Part shown: positions 1 through 14,300 of the stretch, one piece after another
Numbering within the stretch: the first letter of the stretch is position 1
How the letters are laid out: each line of letters opens with the position of its first letter
Origin: Xiphias gladius
Lineage: Eukaryota; Chordata; Actinopteri; Istiophoriformes; Xiphiidae
Reading direction: 5' to 3'
Assembly: GCF_016859285.1 (NCBI RefSeq)
Contig: NC_053416.1
Location: 4,793,001-4,857,000, forward strand
Length of the DNA stretch: 64,000 bases
Notes under the pieces: model-generated
Told to the model about the DNA's origin: nothing
What the model saw: the letters and a program-made list of their open reading frames with translations, nothing else
The model's database searches: none
Position numbers and translations under genes: made by a program

Positions 1-3000
1 CCATGAGGAACCACATCACAGCGCTGCTTGTGTGTGGGCTTACACAGGAAACACTGGGTGCAGATGTTTTGATACGTGTCGTATGTTGTCATTTAATAGG
101 GAGATTGCTTTGAAACATTTTGAGCACATTCATGTTGAACCTTTTTTTTTGAAGCGAGGGTTCTATGTACAGCAGTCACTGCAACCGCACGTGGCAGAAT
201 TATAATGCAAAGACACTGTGTAACAGTAACCCAAGTAGCCAAGAGTCATAAAGTCAGGTATATGACTCTATGACTTTATGATGAAGCAACATCTACCGTC
301 TTTCACCATTAGCCTAGCTACCAGACCAAGTAGGGCTATAGCTGCAACTGGACTGAGAAAGTCTGCTTTATGGATTCTGAGTTTAACTTTCCCTTTTATA
401 AAAGATAGAGGTGCAATTTCTTCTCTCAAAAGGTTACATGGTAAGGACTTCTTCTGCCATGCTCGTAACAGCAAAACCTTTAACCAAGTCAATTAAAATC
501 TATACCTCGCTCATTCTATCCGACACTTTCATAGTGTGAAGAGCAACTGCAGCCTCAAGGGACTGCTAGTGGGGTTTTTACTGGTGTAGTGTTGATGTAA
601 TTCAGAACTTTTATGTGAAAATACAGATTTAGCGCGCACACACACACACCTCCCCTTCTGCTGGTGTCTTCACTGCTGGACTGGACTCCGACGATACCCT
701 CCCTCCCCTACAGCCTGTAGCAAACGGATGACAGCGGGGGGAAGACAGCAGGTACATCAGTTGTCTGTATTATTTGACCCGAGTAAACAAAGCGGAGAAC
801 AGCCAGGTCCTTGTAGCCCCGAGCGGGCGCCTCCACACGCCACCTTTTCTCTGCATCGGCTCGCCTCAGGGAGGAGGAGGGGGGGAGGGGGCTGCTCCAG
901 CTGCAGAAACCCTCACTGTAGAGCAGGGTTCAAGGAGCAGAAATGGTATGTTAATGTTTTCCCTCACCCTGATCATCTTTCTCCTTACATAATCCCCTGC
1001 AGTTCAACTTTGCTTCAACAGGCTCTCGCTTATGTCTCAAGTTCTCAAGTTCCCGCTCGCCGCAATAAAAAGCTACAGGGCAAAGCCCCAGTGCAAGCAG
1101 AAGGGCATCTCATCCCCGCCAACTGGAATGCAGCATTTCACCCTCGCGAGCTGCGCGGTCACTGGCGGCGAATCACCACCCGCAGAAACGACGAATAAAA
1201 AACTTCCACCAGTGACATAAAAACAGCCGTCCAGACAGAGCGACGACAACGACGACAACAGCAGCAACACATTTTCCTGCGTCACACTCAAACTTTCCGG
1301 TTGCACCAGATCCCGTGGTCACCGCATGACCTTCATCGGTGGATGGAGTTCACTTAACTTTAAATTTGAACAAGAAGACCTCCAAGTGCTATGGACAGAT
1401 TCACACAGTCCCACTGAGTTCGCAGTTCCGCGTGTCCATCTCCATGAGAGCCGAGCGAACCCCAATCCACTGAAAAGAGTCAGCAGCCAAGTTTCCATCC
1501 AAACGTTGCTCATATTCTAATCATATTTCCAGAAAAAAAAAAAAAAAAAGGCAAAATAAAATGATAATTATTCTGAATTTCCATCTGCTCCCGTTATGTG
1601 AATATTAAAAGCTGGTTAATCGAGATCAAAGAGTTGGTGGCGCTAATTCTCCAGTCAGGTGCCATCAAAACATCTCAGAAGAAGAGGGTGCAACATGAAG
1701 ATTATTTAAGGGGGATTCAAAGAGCACCAGTCGAACCTCAAAAGAACAAAAACAAGGTAGAAAACGTGAGGCAAATATGGCATTTATGTTTGTTTCATGA
1801 ATAAACTGAGGACCGTTTTAGTCCACGCAGATCAGAAGCTTCTGTCTACTGCTATTTTTTTGTAAAGCTTCAGTTGGCGTTTTTTTTTTTGCAAATTTTC
1901 TGCTTTTCCACTCAGGTTCTCTTACATGCCAGCTGAAAATGCACGTACAGTGGATACCGGTGGATGGAAAGGTACTTATTTTTGATACATCCGAAAGCTC
2001 CAAATAGAGCTAGTAAGAGGAGCTGCAGTTGGGATTGTCATGGAGTCGACACATCAGTTTGACTCAAATGGCAGGAACGCGGTGTTCGGTTGTTACAGCA
2101 GGTTTTAAAAAATGATTCAAAGCGTCAGGGGCTTTAGGAAAATTCATTCAAGGTGCCCTGTGGAGTTTTCTTGTGAACAACAAACACATTCTTTATATCC
2201 TCGAGGTCTAAGAAAACGTTCCATCTCCTTCCTCATGAAACATACGCAAAGCGATTTTTTTTTTTTTTTAAGTGATAATTTGAATCATTAATCGTTTACA
2301 TTCATGTTCGCTTGCTTGCTTGCACTCCTCTTCCTTGCCTTTTTTTGGCACATTGCTACGACGGTTGCCATGTCCCCCGCCGATTTTCAGTCGGTGGTAC
2401 GAGCATGAAACAAACTGCGGAATGTGAATGCCGACAATCCAAAACAAAACAGCATAGCAGTCGGATCCGAGCACGCGGCCTGGGCTTTTCTTTGCTCGGG
2501 ATGGTCAGGATTTTTACCCTCAAACCCGTTTTGTACTAACAATTCCAACGCCTGTGTGTTTTTAAACACCCTGCCGCGCAGATTGATCACAGGTGGTGCG
2601 TTTTGTGCTCACTCAGTAGATTTGTCATCAACACATTTCCATATTGTCCGAGGGGCCTTGGGGTTGTCACAGTGATGAATGGCCACAAAAAATAAAGGGG
2701 GCTCAATGGGGAGAGAACAGCACAACAGTACGGACCAGGGGGGCGGCACTGACTTCAGCTACACCCACTGTATAGCGAGAAGGAAAGTGCCCGTCGACTA
2801 TTACAGGCAACATTAATATCAGTAAATCAAAGTTACAGTCAAGGTTACAGTCAAGATCAGCCTCAGTAAGCTGCAAAATTCAATCTAAAGCGAGTGTTAA
2901 GATGATCAGAATAATAACAACGCAAGGCTTTATTCTACAGGTCCATTATTTCCTAATTATTTCTTGAAAGTTACTGAAGCGATGTGTGTAACTTGGGACT

Positions 3001-4790
3001 AATTAGGAGGCAAATAGCAAAAACGATCTGAGACTGTTACTGAGTATTGAGTTAGAAGCAGATGTTGATTTCCAGGCGGATATCCCTGGAAGAGCTGCTC
3101 CACTTAAAGGAACAGAAAATATTCATTCATCAATCATCCATTATTTAAAACCAGTTTCTCCGTATAGGTTGAATTGTATGCAATTCAAATTGTATTTCTG
3201 TATGGTCAGCGGACCTGCAAAGAACTGATTAAAAGACTCCGGGTAGCAACATTAAATGGGTATTAGTTGTGTATGAGTGTTTTCTTGTGATTGCATTGGC
3301 TCATTTTTTCCAGAGCCATTTTTAATGAGTTTTAATGTGCAAGGGCGAAATTAACCTGCCAATTTCTAATCTCGGAACAGAAAATGCTGTCCTTGCATAT
3401 AGTGTGCGAACCACTGAGCAACACACCCCGCCCTCACGCTACAGCCGCCTCATAATAGCACGTTTCAACGCCCATTACCAAGCACGCAGGTCAGAGGAAT
3501 CAATGTGAAAATGGTTTTACAAGTTTCTCCTTATTTTAACATCATTACCCCGATGAGCAGCTTTGCAACAGAGGTGCTGACTATTTCACCAGCGGTACTA
3601 CTCGACGATTACTGTCAAAAATAGTATCAGGTATTCAGCGTCTGTTACAGAGATGTAAATTACGGCAGCTTATTGTTTTTTAGATGACTGCACTTACACA
3701 TGATTAAAGATCTTAGGTTTCAACGTCTTGAACGGAGGAGAGAAAGTAAACTGATGCAGCGAAGATCAGTCACAATCCTCATCTTTTGCTTGTATAGATG
3801 TAGGATTTACTGCAGAGTACAGTCACCACCCTAATTTATATTTACAGCAACACAGCATATTGAATACGTTTTCCAAAAGTTATACTTCCTCTCATTATTT
3901 GTATTTTTTTTTTTTCCCTCGTTAGTATTTGTATAAATGTGAGGAAATGACAGCAGGAGACTGTTTTGATGAGACTGAGTTACTGTTTGACATACACATA
4001 CACACATATACATACATATAAACACCTCCACACACACACAGACACACAGACACAGATGTAAAACTAAAATTGAAAATCCTGCCTGCTTGGTTTTTTTATC
4101 CTTTCCTTTTACAAAACAGTCTCAAGTCGCCGTTCTGCTGATGCATTTGACTGATATGGCAACAACTGTCGGGGCAGATTGATACTTTTAAGCTGTCAGG
4201 ACTCCGCGATTGTAGTTGTCCATATATTTCTGCTGCTCCCGACAGCGTTTTATATGCACGGCGGGCACGCACCACTGAGGACACACGAGTTCATGTTGTA
4301 AAATTGATTCGTCAAAACCTGTTTTCTCCCTGGCGGAGTGCCTTCACCTCTATTTGCAGTTGGCAGGGAGATAATCATTTTTTGTGGATTGTTTTGCTGT
4401 CGCTGGCTTTTCAAATGTTGCATAAACATCTGATAGGCCTGCAGAGATTTAAAGTGCCCCAACGTACTGTTTTGAGATAATCCCAAACCGCAGGAGTCTG
4501 ATGATTCCACAGTGAATCGCTTCATTCGCTGAGCACATTTCTCTCACAGAAAACGTTTTTGTGTTGCAGCAAACATCAACAACATGCCAGAGGACACAAA
4601 ACACAATTTTACAGAATTAAGTACCTGAAAGGAGGCTTTGTTTTCTGGTAGGAACGTTGTCTGGTTTATTACAGATGGGTCTTATTTTCATAGTTTTGGC
4701 CTCCATTTTATTCAGTTATGTTATATTAGTCGTTCCCAGATCTCAGGACCTAACCTGGTGTGTAGCACGTTATCATAAGTGATATAAACA
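1..4790. other. Left-end intergenic DNA, no supported gene
   Basis: I found no stretch here that reads as a conserved protein or that joins by splice sites into one. Open frames are short and lack recognisable motifs. A GC-rich, purine-biased patch lies near 820-920 and a mixed CA-rich simple repeat near 3,990-4,055. A short inverted repeat sits at 246-281. The segment lies downstream of the 3' end of rcc1l, so part of 4,660-5,368 may be its 3' UTR. Confidence 0.5.
246..281. repeat. Short perfect inverted repeat
   Basis: TCATAAAGTCA at 246-256 is matched by its exact reverse complement at 271-281 across a 14-base spacer. The spacer holds a further copy of the same TGACT core. It could form a small hairpin, but nothing nearby suggests a function. 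Confidence 0.5.
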
Positions 4791-4799
4791 CTGATGTTA

Positions 4800-5095
4800 T
4801 AAAAGAAAATGATTATTTTCATTATCGTTTAAGCTGCATTTTAGTTTATAAAATGTCAGTAAATAGTGAAAACATGTCCAAAGCCCAAGGTTGTGTCCTA
4901 AAATGTCTTGCTTTGTCCGACATCAGTCCAAGGCCCAAAGATGTCCAGTTTACGATGTTATAAAAGAGAGAAAAACAGCAAATGCACACACTGAAGAAGC
5001 TGCAAACAGAGAATGATGTGCATTTTTTCACTATTTTGCTTGGAAAAAATGGCTAAATCAATTAATCAATTAATTGACTAATCGTTTCACCTGTA
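4800..5095 (-). repeat. Dispersed repeat family A, reverse-oriented copy
   Basis: Read on the minus strand, this stretch starts with a GAAACGATTAGTCAATTAAT-like end and then has the landmarks CCATTTTTTCCAAGCAAAAT, a TTTGCTG run and GACATTTTATAAACTAAA. It ends in an ATAATGAAAATAAT-like tail. The same ordered landmarks occur in direct orientation at about 43,146-43,442 and in part at 53,525-53,690. From memory this is a very common short non-coding teleost repeat. The ends resemble each other as diverged inverted repeats, so a MITE-like origin is an inference. Confidence 0.7.
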
Positions 5096-5368
5096 ACTGC
5101 AATAAAACTATCCTTAGATGTCTGTGCCATGTGACCATCGTGAAGGATAAGGTGACGCTTTGCTGCAGAATCAACTACTCTGCTCACTGCTTGGCGTCAC
5201 TGCAGGACGGAGGGGACGCGAGGGCCCGTCGCCTGTGGAGAGCAGCTGGCTTCAAGACTCCAAAGCGGCCCCGATCGGCTCCCTGAGGCGCCAGTAGGTC
5301 AGCGGGGGACGGGGGGGTAGATAGGCCAAACATCCAGCCTTTCATCCACTGCTGGCAAGGACAAGAGC

Positions 5369-8300
5369 TCACAGAAGGGACTTCACCAGCGCCACCATGT
5401 GGTCAACACCGCATGCTACATCCACCACTTGACCCGGCACGGTCACCTGGGAGAAAAATCACACAGAGGAGAGCACAGTTTACTTGGTTTAACCTTGCGC
5501 ACTGGGAATGATCAGAATCAGCAGGAAAAACGTCTAACGTTTCCAGTTTTTACCCTCCATGGTTTACTTTCTCTAAAACTACCACACACACATATGAAGA
5601 CCCATGAAAATCCAAAGTGTTTGCATTTTATTTTGATTTAAAGAAAAGTAGTTGTACAAAAAACTTCTGATCTCACAAACTGATTTGCTGTTTTACTCTC
5701 TGCATGTTTGACTCTTTGTGTGCATGACTAATATTGAATCATTGTTGCCTTACTCGCCACGGGAAGTACCGGTCGTCTCTACTCCCGATGCCCAAACAAC
5801 CTCTCACGTTCTTCCCCCAAACGAAGAGCTCGCCTCGATCTGCAAAGCAACCGTCAAACATCAGCACGCTGTGAGCCTGAGCGTCCGCTGAGCCTCGACA
5901 CGGAGCAGCCGCGGTCTGGAACAAGTTCTGCCTTTCAGTAGTATGGTCTTTGACTCACACAGGACGGGATTTTTAAAAAAAAATGAAAACAACCCGAATT
6001 CATAACATTCCTGCATATGTCTTACTACAAAAAGCCTTGTTGTCTAAGCAATGTGAGACAAAACGCAAAACCCAATGATTACATATACAGTAAAATGGCA
6101 AGAAGGAGAGGATCTGACTTTTTCACTTCCATTTTTGTTCACATTAAACAAATGAGATATAACGTGTTAATTAAGGAGCTTGAGAGGTGCCGGCAGGTTG
6201 GTTTTGTGACCGCTGGACAGAGCCAGGCTAGCTGTTTCCCTCCGTTTCCATTCTTTGCGCTAAGCTAAGCTAACCTTCTGTGGCGTAGTTTCATATTTAA
6301 ACAGACAGATGTAAGAGCGGTATCGATCTTGCTACTGTTCCTTTAGTGCTTAATGCTCCTAATTACTGTCTTCCACAGGTTCTCCTCAGGGTGTGTTCTG
6401 TCCCACATTAGTTTCACTGTGTGAGTATGAGCGTATAAGAATCATCCTTCCATCAGATTAATGTTTCTAAAAATCAGTGATGGAAGATGTACTCACACCC
6501 TTTACTGTTTAGCTGCCAGACAAAATGTAGTGGAGGTAAAAAGTACAATATTTCCCTCTGAAAGATAGTGTAATTGAAGTATAATTAAGGATAAAATAGA
6601 AACACTCAAGTAAAGTACAAGTACCTCAGAACTATATGTGAGTACAGTACAAGATTAAATCTACTTGGTTACTTTCCACCACTTTCTAAAACCAAAGGAA
6701 CAATTGTTGATTTTAGGAAATGGAAATTCAAGGTACAAATTACAGACACTTCCTACTTGTGTTTGACTAATAAAAACCGGCTAAAAGGGCTTTTCGGTCA
6801 AACCTCGACCATGGCGAGACCGAGCACCTTCTTTCAGTCTACGGTTTTAGAGATAAAAACTGGACGAAAAGCTGATTTTATGGTCAGTGCCATAAACAGA
6901 CTAAAATTGCGTGACTTGACAGCATACTCCTTCCCCAGACATCTCCCCAGCTCAGGAAAAAAAAAAAAAAAAAGCTCATACCTAAAGCAGTAAAGTTTCA
7001 TCAGTAAACCTGGTGTGCCGCTCATTTGACATAGAGATCCAATTTTAGATAAGTGCAGATACATTGAGAGGTTATTTTGCGCCTGTATACACCCTAAAAG
7101 CGACAGGACAAACACTCGTACCTGTTACTGCAGCGAAATGGTTGAGGCCACACCTGATCCTGGTGACAGCGACGGAGGGGTTGAACTCTGAGCTGCCGAA
7201 CAGCGTGGAGGGAATCATCTCTGGGGTTGAGGATTCTGATAGCTTTGGGCCTTTTCCAAGAATGCCATATCCCCACACAAACACCTCTCCTTTTTCTGAA
7301 AAGATTCAGCGACACATGGAGAGACTCAGGGCTGATATTTATACACTAACACAGTGAAACAAAAGCTAAGGATGCTAATAAACAATCTGGAAAGAAATAC
7401 AACTTGACTCAATGATGAGAATACAACATGACACCTCTGTGAGGATGCACAGCGGTGCTTTCAGTTGAATGCCAATATCACCAGGCTGACACGCTCAAAA
7501 TGACAATGCTAACATCTAGCAGGTATAATATTTACCATCTTAGTTTGGTTTGTTAGCATGCTAACCTGAGATAATCGGCACCAAACACAAAGTATGGCCG
7601 AGGCTGCCGCTAATCTCATTAGTTCTATAGGTATTTGGTCATGAACCAAAGTGTTGGACAAATTGAAAATTTGACCTGATGATGGTGCTGTTGGTAAAGT
7701 CAGAGGATCATCAAAGTTATTACAGTTCATCCACAGGTGGGCATGAATGTGTGTAGCAAATTTCATGGAAATCCATTTAACAGTTGTTGAGGCATTTTTA
7801 TAAAAACCAAAACTGTCAACCTGATGGTGGCGCTAGAGGAAAAGTCGAGCAACCGCCACCGAGTCATCAGGACACATCAGCTGGTTCACCATAAAGCCAC
7901 AAACGTTTTGTGCCAATCCATCCAGTAGATGTTGAGATATTTCACAGGGTAAGTGAAAACCTTGACCTGCTGGTGGCGCTACAGGAAACTAGGGTTCATC
8001 CTCTAGACACCATGGATATCTGGATCGAAGTTCATGATAAATCAATCCAATGGGTGCTGAGATATTTCAGCGAAGGCCTGAAGTTTCAGCCTGCTGGCGG
8101 CACTAATGGAAAAGCTGGGGGAATCACCAGAGTCAGTGGGATTCATCCTTTGGGGACAATAAACTTCTGTGAATAGTTGTTGAGATCTTTTAGTCTGGAC
8201 CAAAGTGGTGGATGAACCAAAAGACTGACATTTTAGCCATCCAGCTAGCGTGGCTTAAAAACACTCGTTAAACAATGGCGTGTTTGTATGATCTGGTTAT

Positions 8301-11300
8301 TTTTTTTTTTTTTAATGGGTATGATGAGGGCACATATTTATCAAGGATTTCAGAATCCCTCGAAGGAATCCTAATAAAAGTTATCCTAGAACTAAAAGCA
8401 TTCTTTATGAAGCTTCCTACACTTATTCTCAGCAAGGACAAGGCTTAATACTCAGAGAGAGTGTGTGACATTGCTGTTTAGGACACTTACAGCTGCAATG
8501 TACAATTTATGATTACATATTGGAGGTTTTTGTTTTTCGTGTTAAATAATAAAAATGATGGTCAAGCCCTTTTTCTCTGTGTATAGGTCAAAAATAGGAG
8601 GTTATCTCAGATCTATAGATATATATATCTATATATATAGAGATATATATAAATATGATGCTGGAATTGATCAATAGCTAAATTCTCAACATATTTACCA
8701 GTAAGCCATTTGAATAGTACCCTGTAAGTAAACTTTAACAAGCCACTTGCACAGCTAAAAACAAACAAGTGTACTGTACATATAACAAATAAAAATAGTA
8801 AGTAACTTGTCTCTGCTGTGTGACACAGCCTCACATCGTTTTAAAATACCTATGATGGTGCTGCATCTTGCACACACTGGGCAGAACTGCACAACAGTGT
8901 AGGAGGGATTTCATAAGTAAAGAAGGTTGAAAAAAGATTTTTTACTTCTAAGCCTAAAAGTAGAACCAGAAAGTGTCCATGAGAATTTCTGTTCTGAGAC
9001 ACTAAATACAGGCCCTAGTTCTTGAAGTGCTGTGAACATCAGCACTCCCTTAAAATAGTCCCTTAAATGACTGCAGGGACTGTTTTGGGGAAATTAGCCT
9101 GCTGGTTGACTCAGCACTCATTTGAAAAAAAGCACTGACAGGGAAAAAAACATCACACCACCAAGTCTGGATAAGTAAAAGCTCCATTTTCTTATTCTGC
9201 TCGCTTTACCCTGACAACAACTGGTGATGTTTTCTGTCGTAGTGTCAAAAAGGTTCATTTAAAAAAAAAAAAAAACACAGGCCACTTTCCCAAAAGTCTG
9301 TGGAATCAAACTGGAAGCCAGACCATGAGAACTGCGATCTGTGATGCCACCAAGAGACTGCATGCGGAGTCACTCCTTTGACACCAAACTGAAGACTGAT
9401 TTTGTGATTTTAAGTCCGTTTAAAACTGTTCTAAGGCTGCGCTATCAGGCCCGAAAGCTTGACTCTAGTCCAAGGAGCCCCTTCATGTAGCCACTTAATC
9501 CAGCCGTTTCTTAGCTCTGTAATTTATGCTCAAAATTCACACGCAGTGTCTACGTTTACATGAATTGCTTTCAGTTGTATTCGTATAAACGGACCGTTGA
9601 GAATGGCCACCTGCGTTCCTCCACACGCTGCCTGAACCACCTTTCCGCAGCCTGTCAGAGGAAGATGTCGAGGGGAGTTGATCTGAAAGATGAAGAAAAG
9701 TTCAACGTGAGTTTAGTGAGAGCGAATAACTGCCGCTGGATGCGTTCGCTCTTGTGTTCCCAGCCACTGCTATTCATCTAACTCATGTGGTATTGGGCCG
9801 TTGCTCCTCTGCAATGTTGTGACCGTGTTTCCGTTGATGCATCCAGCCATTGGGCCTCATGCAAGAACAGTTCATACAAACAGAGTCAAACAGAGTCGCT
9901 CCCAAGCGGCACGCACAGCGGGCTTAAGACATCAGACCAGTAGTACAAGTCATGTACCGCTATTAGCCTTTCTCCGCAGGAAAAAAATAAAAAAAATCAT
10001 TTTTTTTTAATTATAATTCCTTAAACTGAATCTATCTGGTGTGTTAATAAGTTATCGAAATCAACAAAAAATAAATGAAAATGCTGAACCGAGCTTATAA
10101 AAAAAGTAATATTCTGTTCATCCTACCAGCGTGATGTGCGTCATGGCCCAGATTACTGAGAGGTTCGACAATGCTTTTTATATTACTGCCGTGGGTATTT
10201 AAGTGTGACAACTTCTGCAATTCCGTAGGAAAATTCCCCCTCCCACCTAATGTTGTTGAGCCAATTTTAGGTACTTTATACGCTACTTGTTAGTTTAAGA
10301 GTAAAGCACTGCGTCATATTTTATAAGCTCTTCTTACCTTTTCTCTGTAAAATCTTAATATGAAAAGTAATTGGGAACTAAAGCTGTAAATTAAATAAAG
10401 TGGAGTAAATAATTTCTCTCTGAAGTGTAGTGAAGTAGATAAATGAAGTTAATGTACAACAACATTTCAGAAGACATGACGCCTCTCTACTATCCTGTTT
10501 TTCTGTAGTAGCGTCAGTCAATTCCCTGCACTTCTACCGGCTCGGTGACGTCTCAGTTCTCCTCACCTGCGTGGCCTCGGTGACCGAGGCCAGCTGCAGG
10601 TATTCAGAGTTGCCCCATCCATACAGCTGTCCGTCCCGGGACACAGCCAGGCTGCAGTCTCCATACGTGTTGACCTGCTGCACCTCCACGCCGGCCAGAT
10701 CCCCTCCCACTTCCACCGGACCGGAGCTGACGCTGTGGTGTCCCAGACCTGGAAGACGACAAACCGCAATGATCGAACTGCAACGAGTTCAATTTTGGAC
10801 TTACAAAAGTAAAACTCCTACTCACAAACCAAATCAATTAAAAGATAATTATTTAAAATTCTTACAACTTCAAAATGCTCTTAGAAGAGTTCCAGAGGTC
10901 TCGTAAATTGATTAAGAGTAGATCCTAGAAGAGGAGAGGCCATAACTTTTGAGTCACTGTGTGCACTTGTTGATGTGGCACTAAATTCTCCTTATTATAA
11001 CTCGCTGTGCGTTGTCTAACGGCAGCAGCATTTCTTTTCTTCTCCGGTTCGGTTTTCTGTTTGTTTCCATTTCAAGCCATTTCTTAGTACTCAATCCCCA
11101 TTTCTGTGATTTAAATATATGAGGTTCTTTTTAGTTGAAATGCCAGTGGAGATATTCAGGATTTCACACAAATGAAATGAACATGTTTAAAAATAAAAAT
11201 TATATGTGTTTTGCGGAATTACGTCACTGAATAAATCGAAGTACTTTTTAAAAATAAATAAATAAATGGTAATAATATGGCAGACATGGGGTAAATGCTT

Positions 11301-14300
11301 GTCTCCAATTGGCTCTCTCTCTGCTCAAGTTAGTAGGAGTAAGTCACTTGATAAATGTGTGTTATTCTTCGCTCTCAGCGAAGGAATCTTTTACTCCTCA
11401 TTTGGCTCCTTAGAGCTTCTTAAGTATAACTCTTGGTTTGATAAATGCAGGCCCGGATTCATTTCTCAAGATATGAATCTAGTGACACCTCAGCCAGTGG
11501 CGGCTGGATCCTAGCATATGAACGGGGTAAACTACAGGAATTGAGACTAGAGTTGCGTCCCAGAGAGCTGTGTTACCTCGATGTCCTGTATACAATTAGT
11601 GTGCAATAAAATTGATGGCACGGTATTTGAAGATCACATTTCACAGCTGGCTCTTCGTGAGCTGTGATGGACCGGGACTCGTGGCCAATGACTTAGCTGG
11701 AGGGAACGATGACAGGATTGCGCAATAGGAGTTTAATGACAGATGTTTTGGGACGAGCTACGCCACCATCAGACATCTCTGCACAACCTCAAACCCGTAC
11801 TGAACGCCGATAAGACGAAACGCGTTTTCTTCTCATTCTATCCAACATCCTCATGCCATCTATTCAAATAGTGACACTGAAAATGAGGTTGTTCCATCTT
11901 ATAAGCACAGAATCTGAAGATAAAAATGAGTTTCTCATATTGGAATGAAGCATGTTTTTCTCTTGAGCACAGGAAAACTAGTTTTTTCTGCAATCAACCA
12001 TCACGTCTGTGTTTGACTGAGGAGATATCCTGTACTCTCACGCTGCTCATTCAACATTAAAACAACTTGTATTCCCAGTTTAACACTGTGCTTCGTGTTT
12101 CATTATAGGGGTTTGAATATCGTACTCATCACCGTGTATTATATGAAGGAGCAGGTTGGTCTTCACTGATTACACAGAGATTTTTTTAAGTGTCTCCTGT
12201 AACAATTTGCCCCAGTATATCACAGCTCTTCTCAAATTTAAAACTACAGTTCACCAGATCAGATCCCGGGACTGGCTAACTCTCGATCCCCCACGAGTGA
12301 AATACTGAACTTGCCTTCCAGTACTTTGACCATATAAGTGGAATAAATTACAAAAGACTTAAATCTTGAAATTCTAATCCCACTGAATGAAAAATCTAAT
12401 CTAAAACACAGATTATGCTGCACAAGTAGTCTGAGGTGGTTTTACAATCTTTTGATATAAAATAGTTAGCTACTGTTAAAAAACAGTGTCTGTGGTTTAA
12501 ACTTCACTGTAGCTGAAGCGGTTACACATTTTTCATCTGGCTTTTAAGGTTAAGGGGGGGGGCGACTGTGCCCAGCACAAAAACTTTTTTCGTGAAGCGC
12601 ACTGACCCGTCTGTCCGTCTGCGCCCCATCCACACGCGAACACTTTTCCTGACTCGGTGAGGAAAAGGCTGTGGTCCTGCCCACACGCCACCTGGAAGAA
12701 AAACCAGATGCATCTTCAGTGATCGGATCCCATTTGAATGGTGTTAAAAAGACACGATGTCTACATCTAAACGCATCCTACACACATGATTATAAAAGGG
12801 AACACAAGTGAAAATGTTGAATTGAACCAAGCCGTAAGATTCAACTAATAAACTTGTTAAAACGGACTGTTAGGATGAATGTGAGACTTTAAAAATCAAG
12901 CAAAACTTGCTGAGTGGACCTCTGATAAAAAAGTGATTGACGCAGCAAAAGAGCCAAATTACATTCTAATGTGTACACTGGGCAGGTGTTAGTTTAATAC
13001 AGCTAAACTGTATCTGTACATAATCTGGGTGCGCCCAAAGGTCCGGCCTAGGAATGAGGGAATGAGACATACTACAGACAAAACCATCCGTCACTGCTGT
13101 TTAGAAAAAGGCTGCGCTCACCTGGACGACCCTGCTGCTGAGGCCTTCTATCTTGTGAATGATGTGACTGCCACTGTTTGAACATGAGACAGACAATAAC
13201 CGATCCATCACGCGAGGACAGCGGCATCTCCAAGAGAGGTCACATCCTTCACTTTCAGCCTTCCCTTAACGCCCCGCTTGCATTTGCAAGAACATAACTC
13301 ACAGATAAACAACATATCCAATTCAAAACACCTATGATGGGAATGATACATTTCAGTTACAGCTTTGGGAATAGTTGAGGGAAAGTAAGTCAGCCTTGAG
13401 ATTAGAGGTTGAATCACTGTATGTGTGTTCCCAAGGTCAAGCATGAACCTCTGCGCTAAAGTTCAAGTATTTTTCACACCTTTAAAATGGAGGTTTGAAT
13501 GAAATTTGCTCCCAACTGAAACTGGCTTCTTATGGGGGATAAACACATTATAAAAAACTGTTTTGTTTAAGTACTTAAAGATCAATTCCAGCTTTGTACA
13601 ACCTTGGTCTTATTTTCATAGAAATATTAACATTACACTCAGCGAGTTAATCCCTAAGGTTGGGGAATGCGGTGAATTTGCTTAAAAGAAGTGCAACAGG
13701 TTAAAAAACATGAGAGATCAGAAAATCCGAGAGGTTGTAAACAAACCCCCAGATTAGTGAAAGTTATCTGGAGGAGAAAACAAAGCCAAACGGTAAAATT
13801 ATTACCCAAACTGTCCGTTGTACACATCCATCAACGTTCACTGAGTGACTTCCGCGGTAAACTTTGACTTAGTCCTGGCTCACATCATGAGGGACTTAAC
13901 CTGATTACCGGTTTCCGACTTTTAAATTCCATTTTCCAACATGTAAATACTTTCAATTCAACATCCAAGTCATAATTACAACAAGGGCCCAACTAGTACT
14001 GGACCAGTACTTCTGAGGACAATACCAGTAAAGCTTTATCAGCCAGTATCTGTTTTTTAGCATTAACTAATAACAAAGACTAAGATTTCAGATAAGGACT
14101 CCTTTCATTTAGTTATTCAAGAATTGTGAACTTTTTTTAATTAATTAATTAATTTTTTTTAATATAAATGTAGTCAGCGCTCTCGAGTGGACAAACTATG
14201 TAAAAGAGACTCTTTCTAAATTACCTCAAACATATCTTAAAACATATCATGTCTGTACCAAAATTTCTCGTAACTTGTCATGTTAAGTGTCTAAAAAAAG

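Noticed and set aside
670..760. Short exon-like piece on the plus strand (acceptor near 712, donor after GACAGCAG)
   Set aside because: Splice-like signals alone in a GC-rich stretch; the eight codons match nothing and no partner exon was found.
728..1198. 156-codon open frame, plus strand
   Set aside because: Composition and lack of motifs fit chance in GC-rich DNA; overlapping frames on both strands are equally open.
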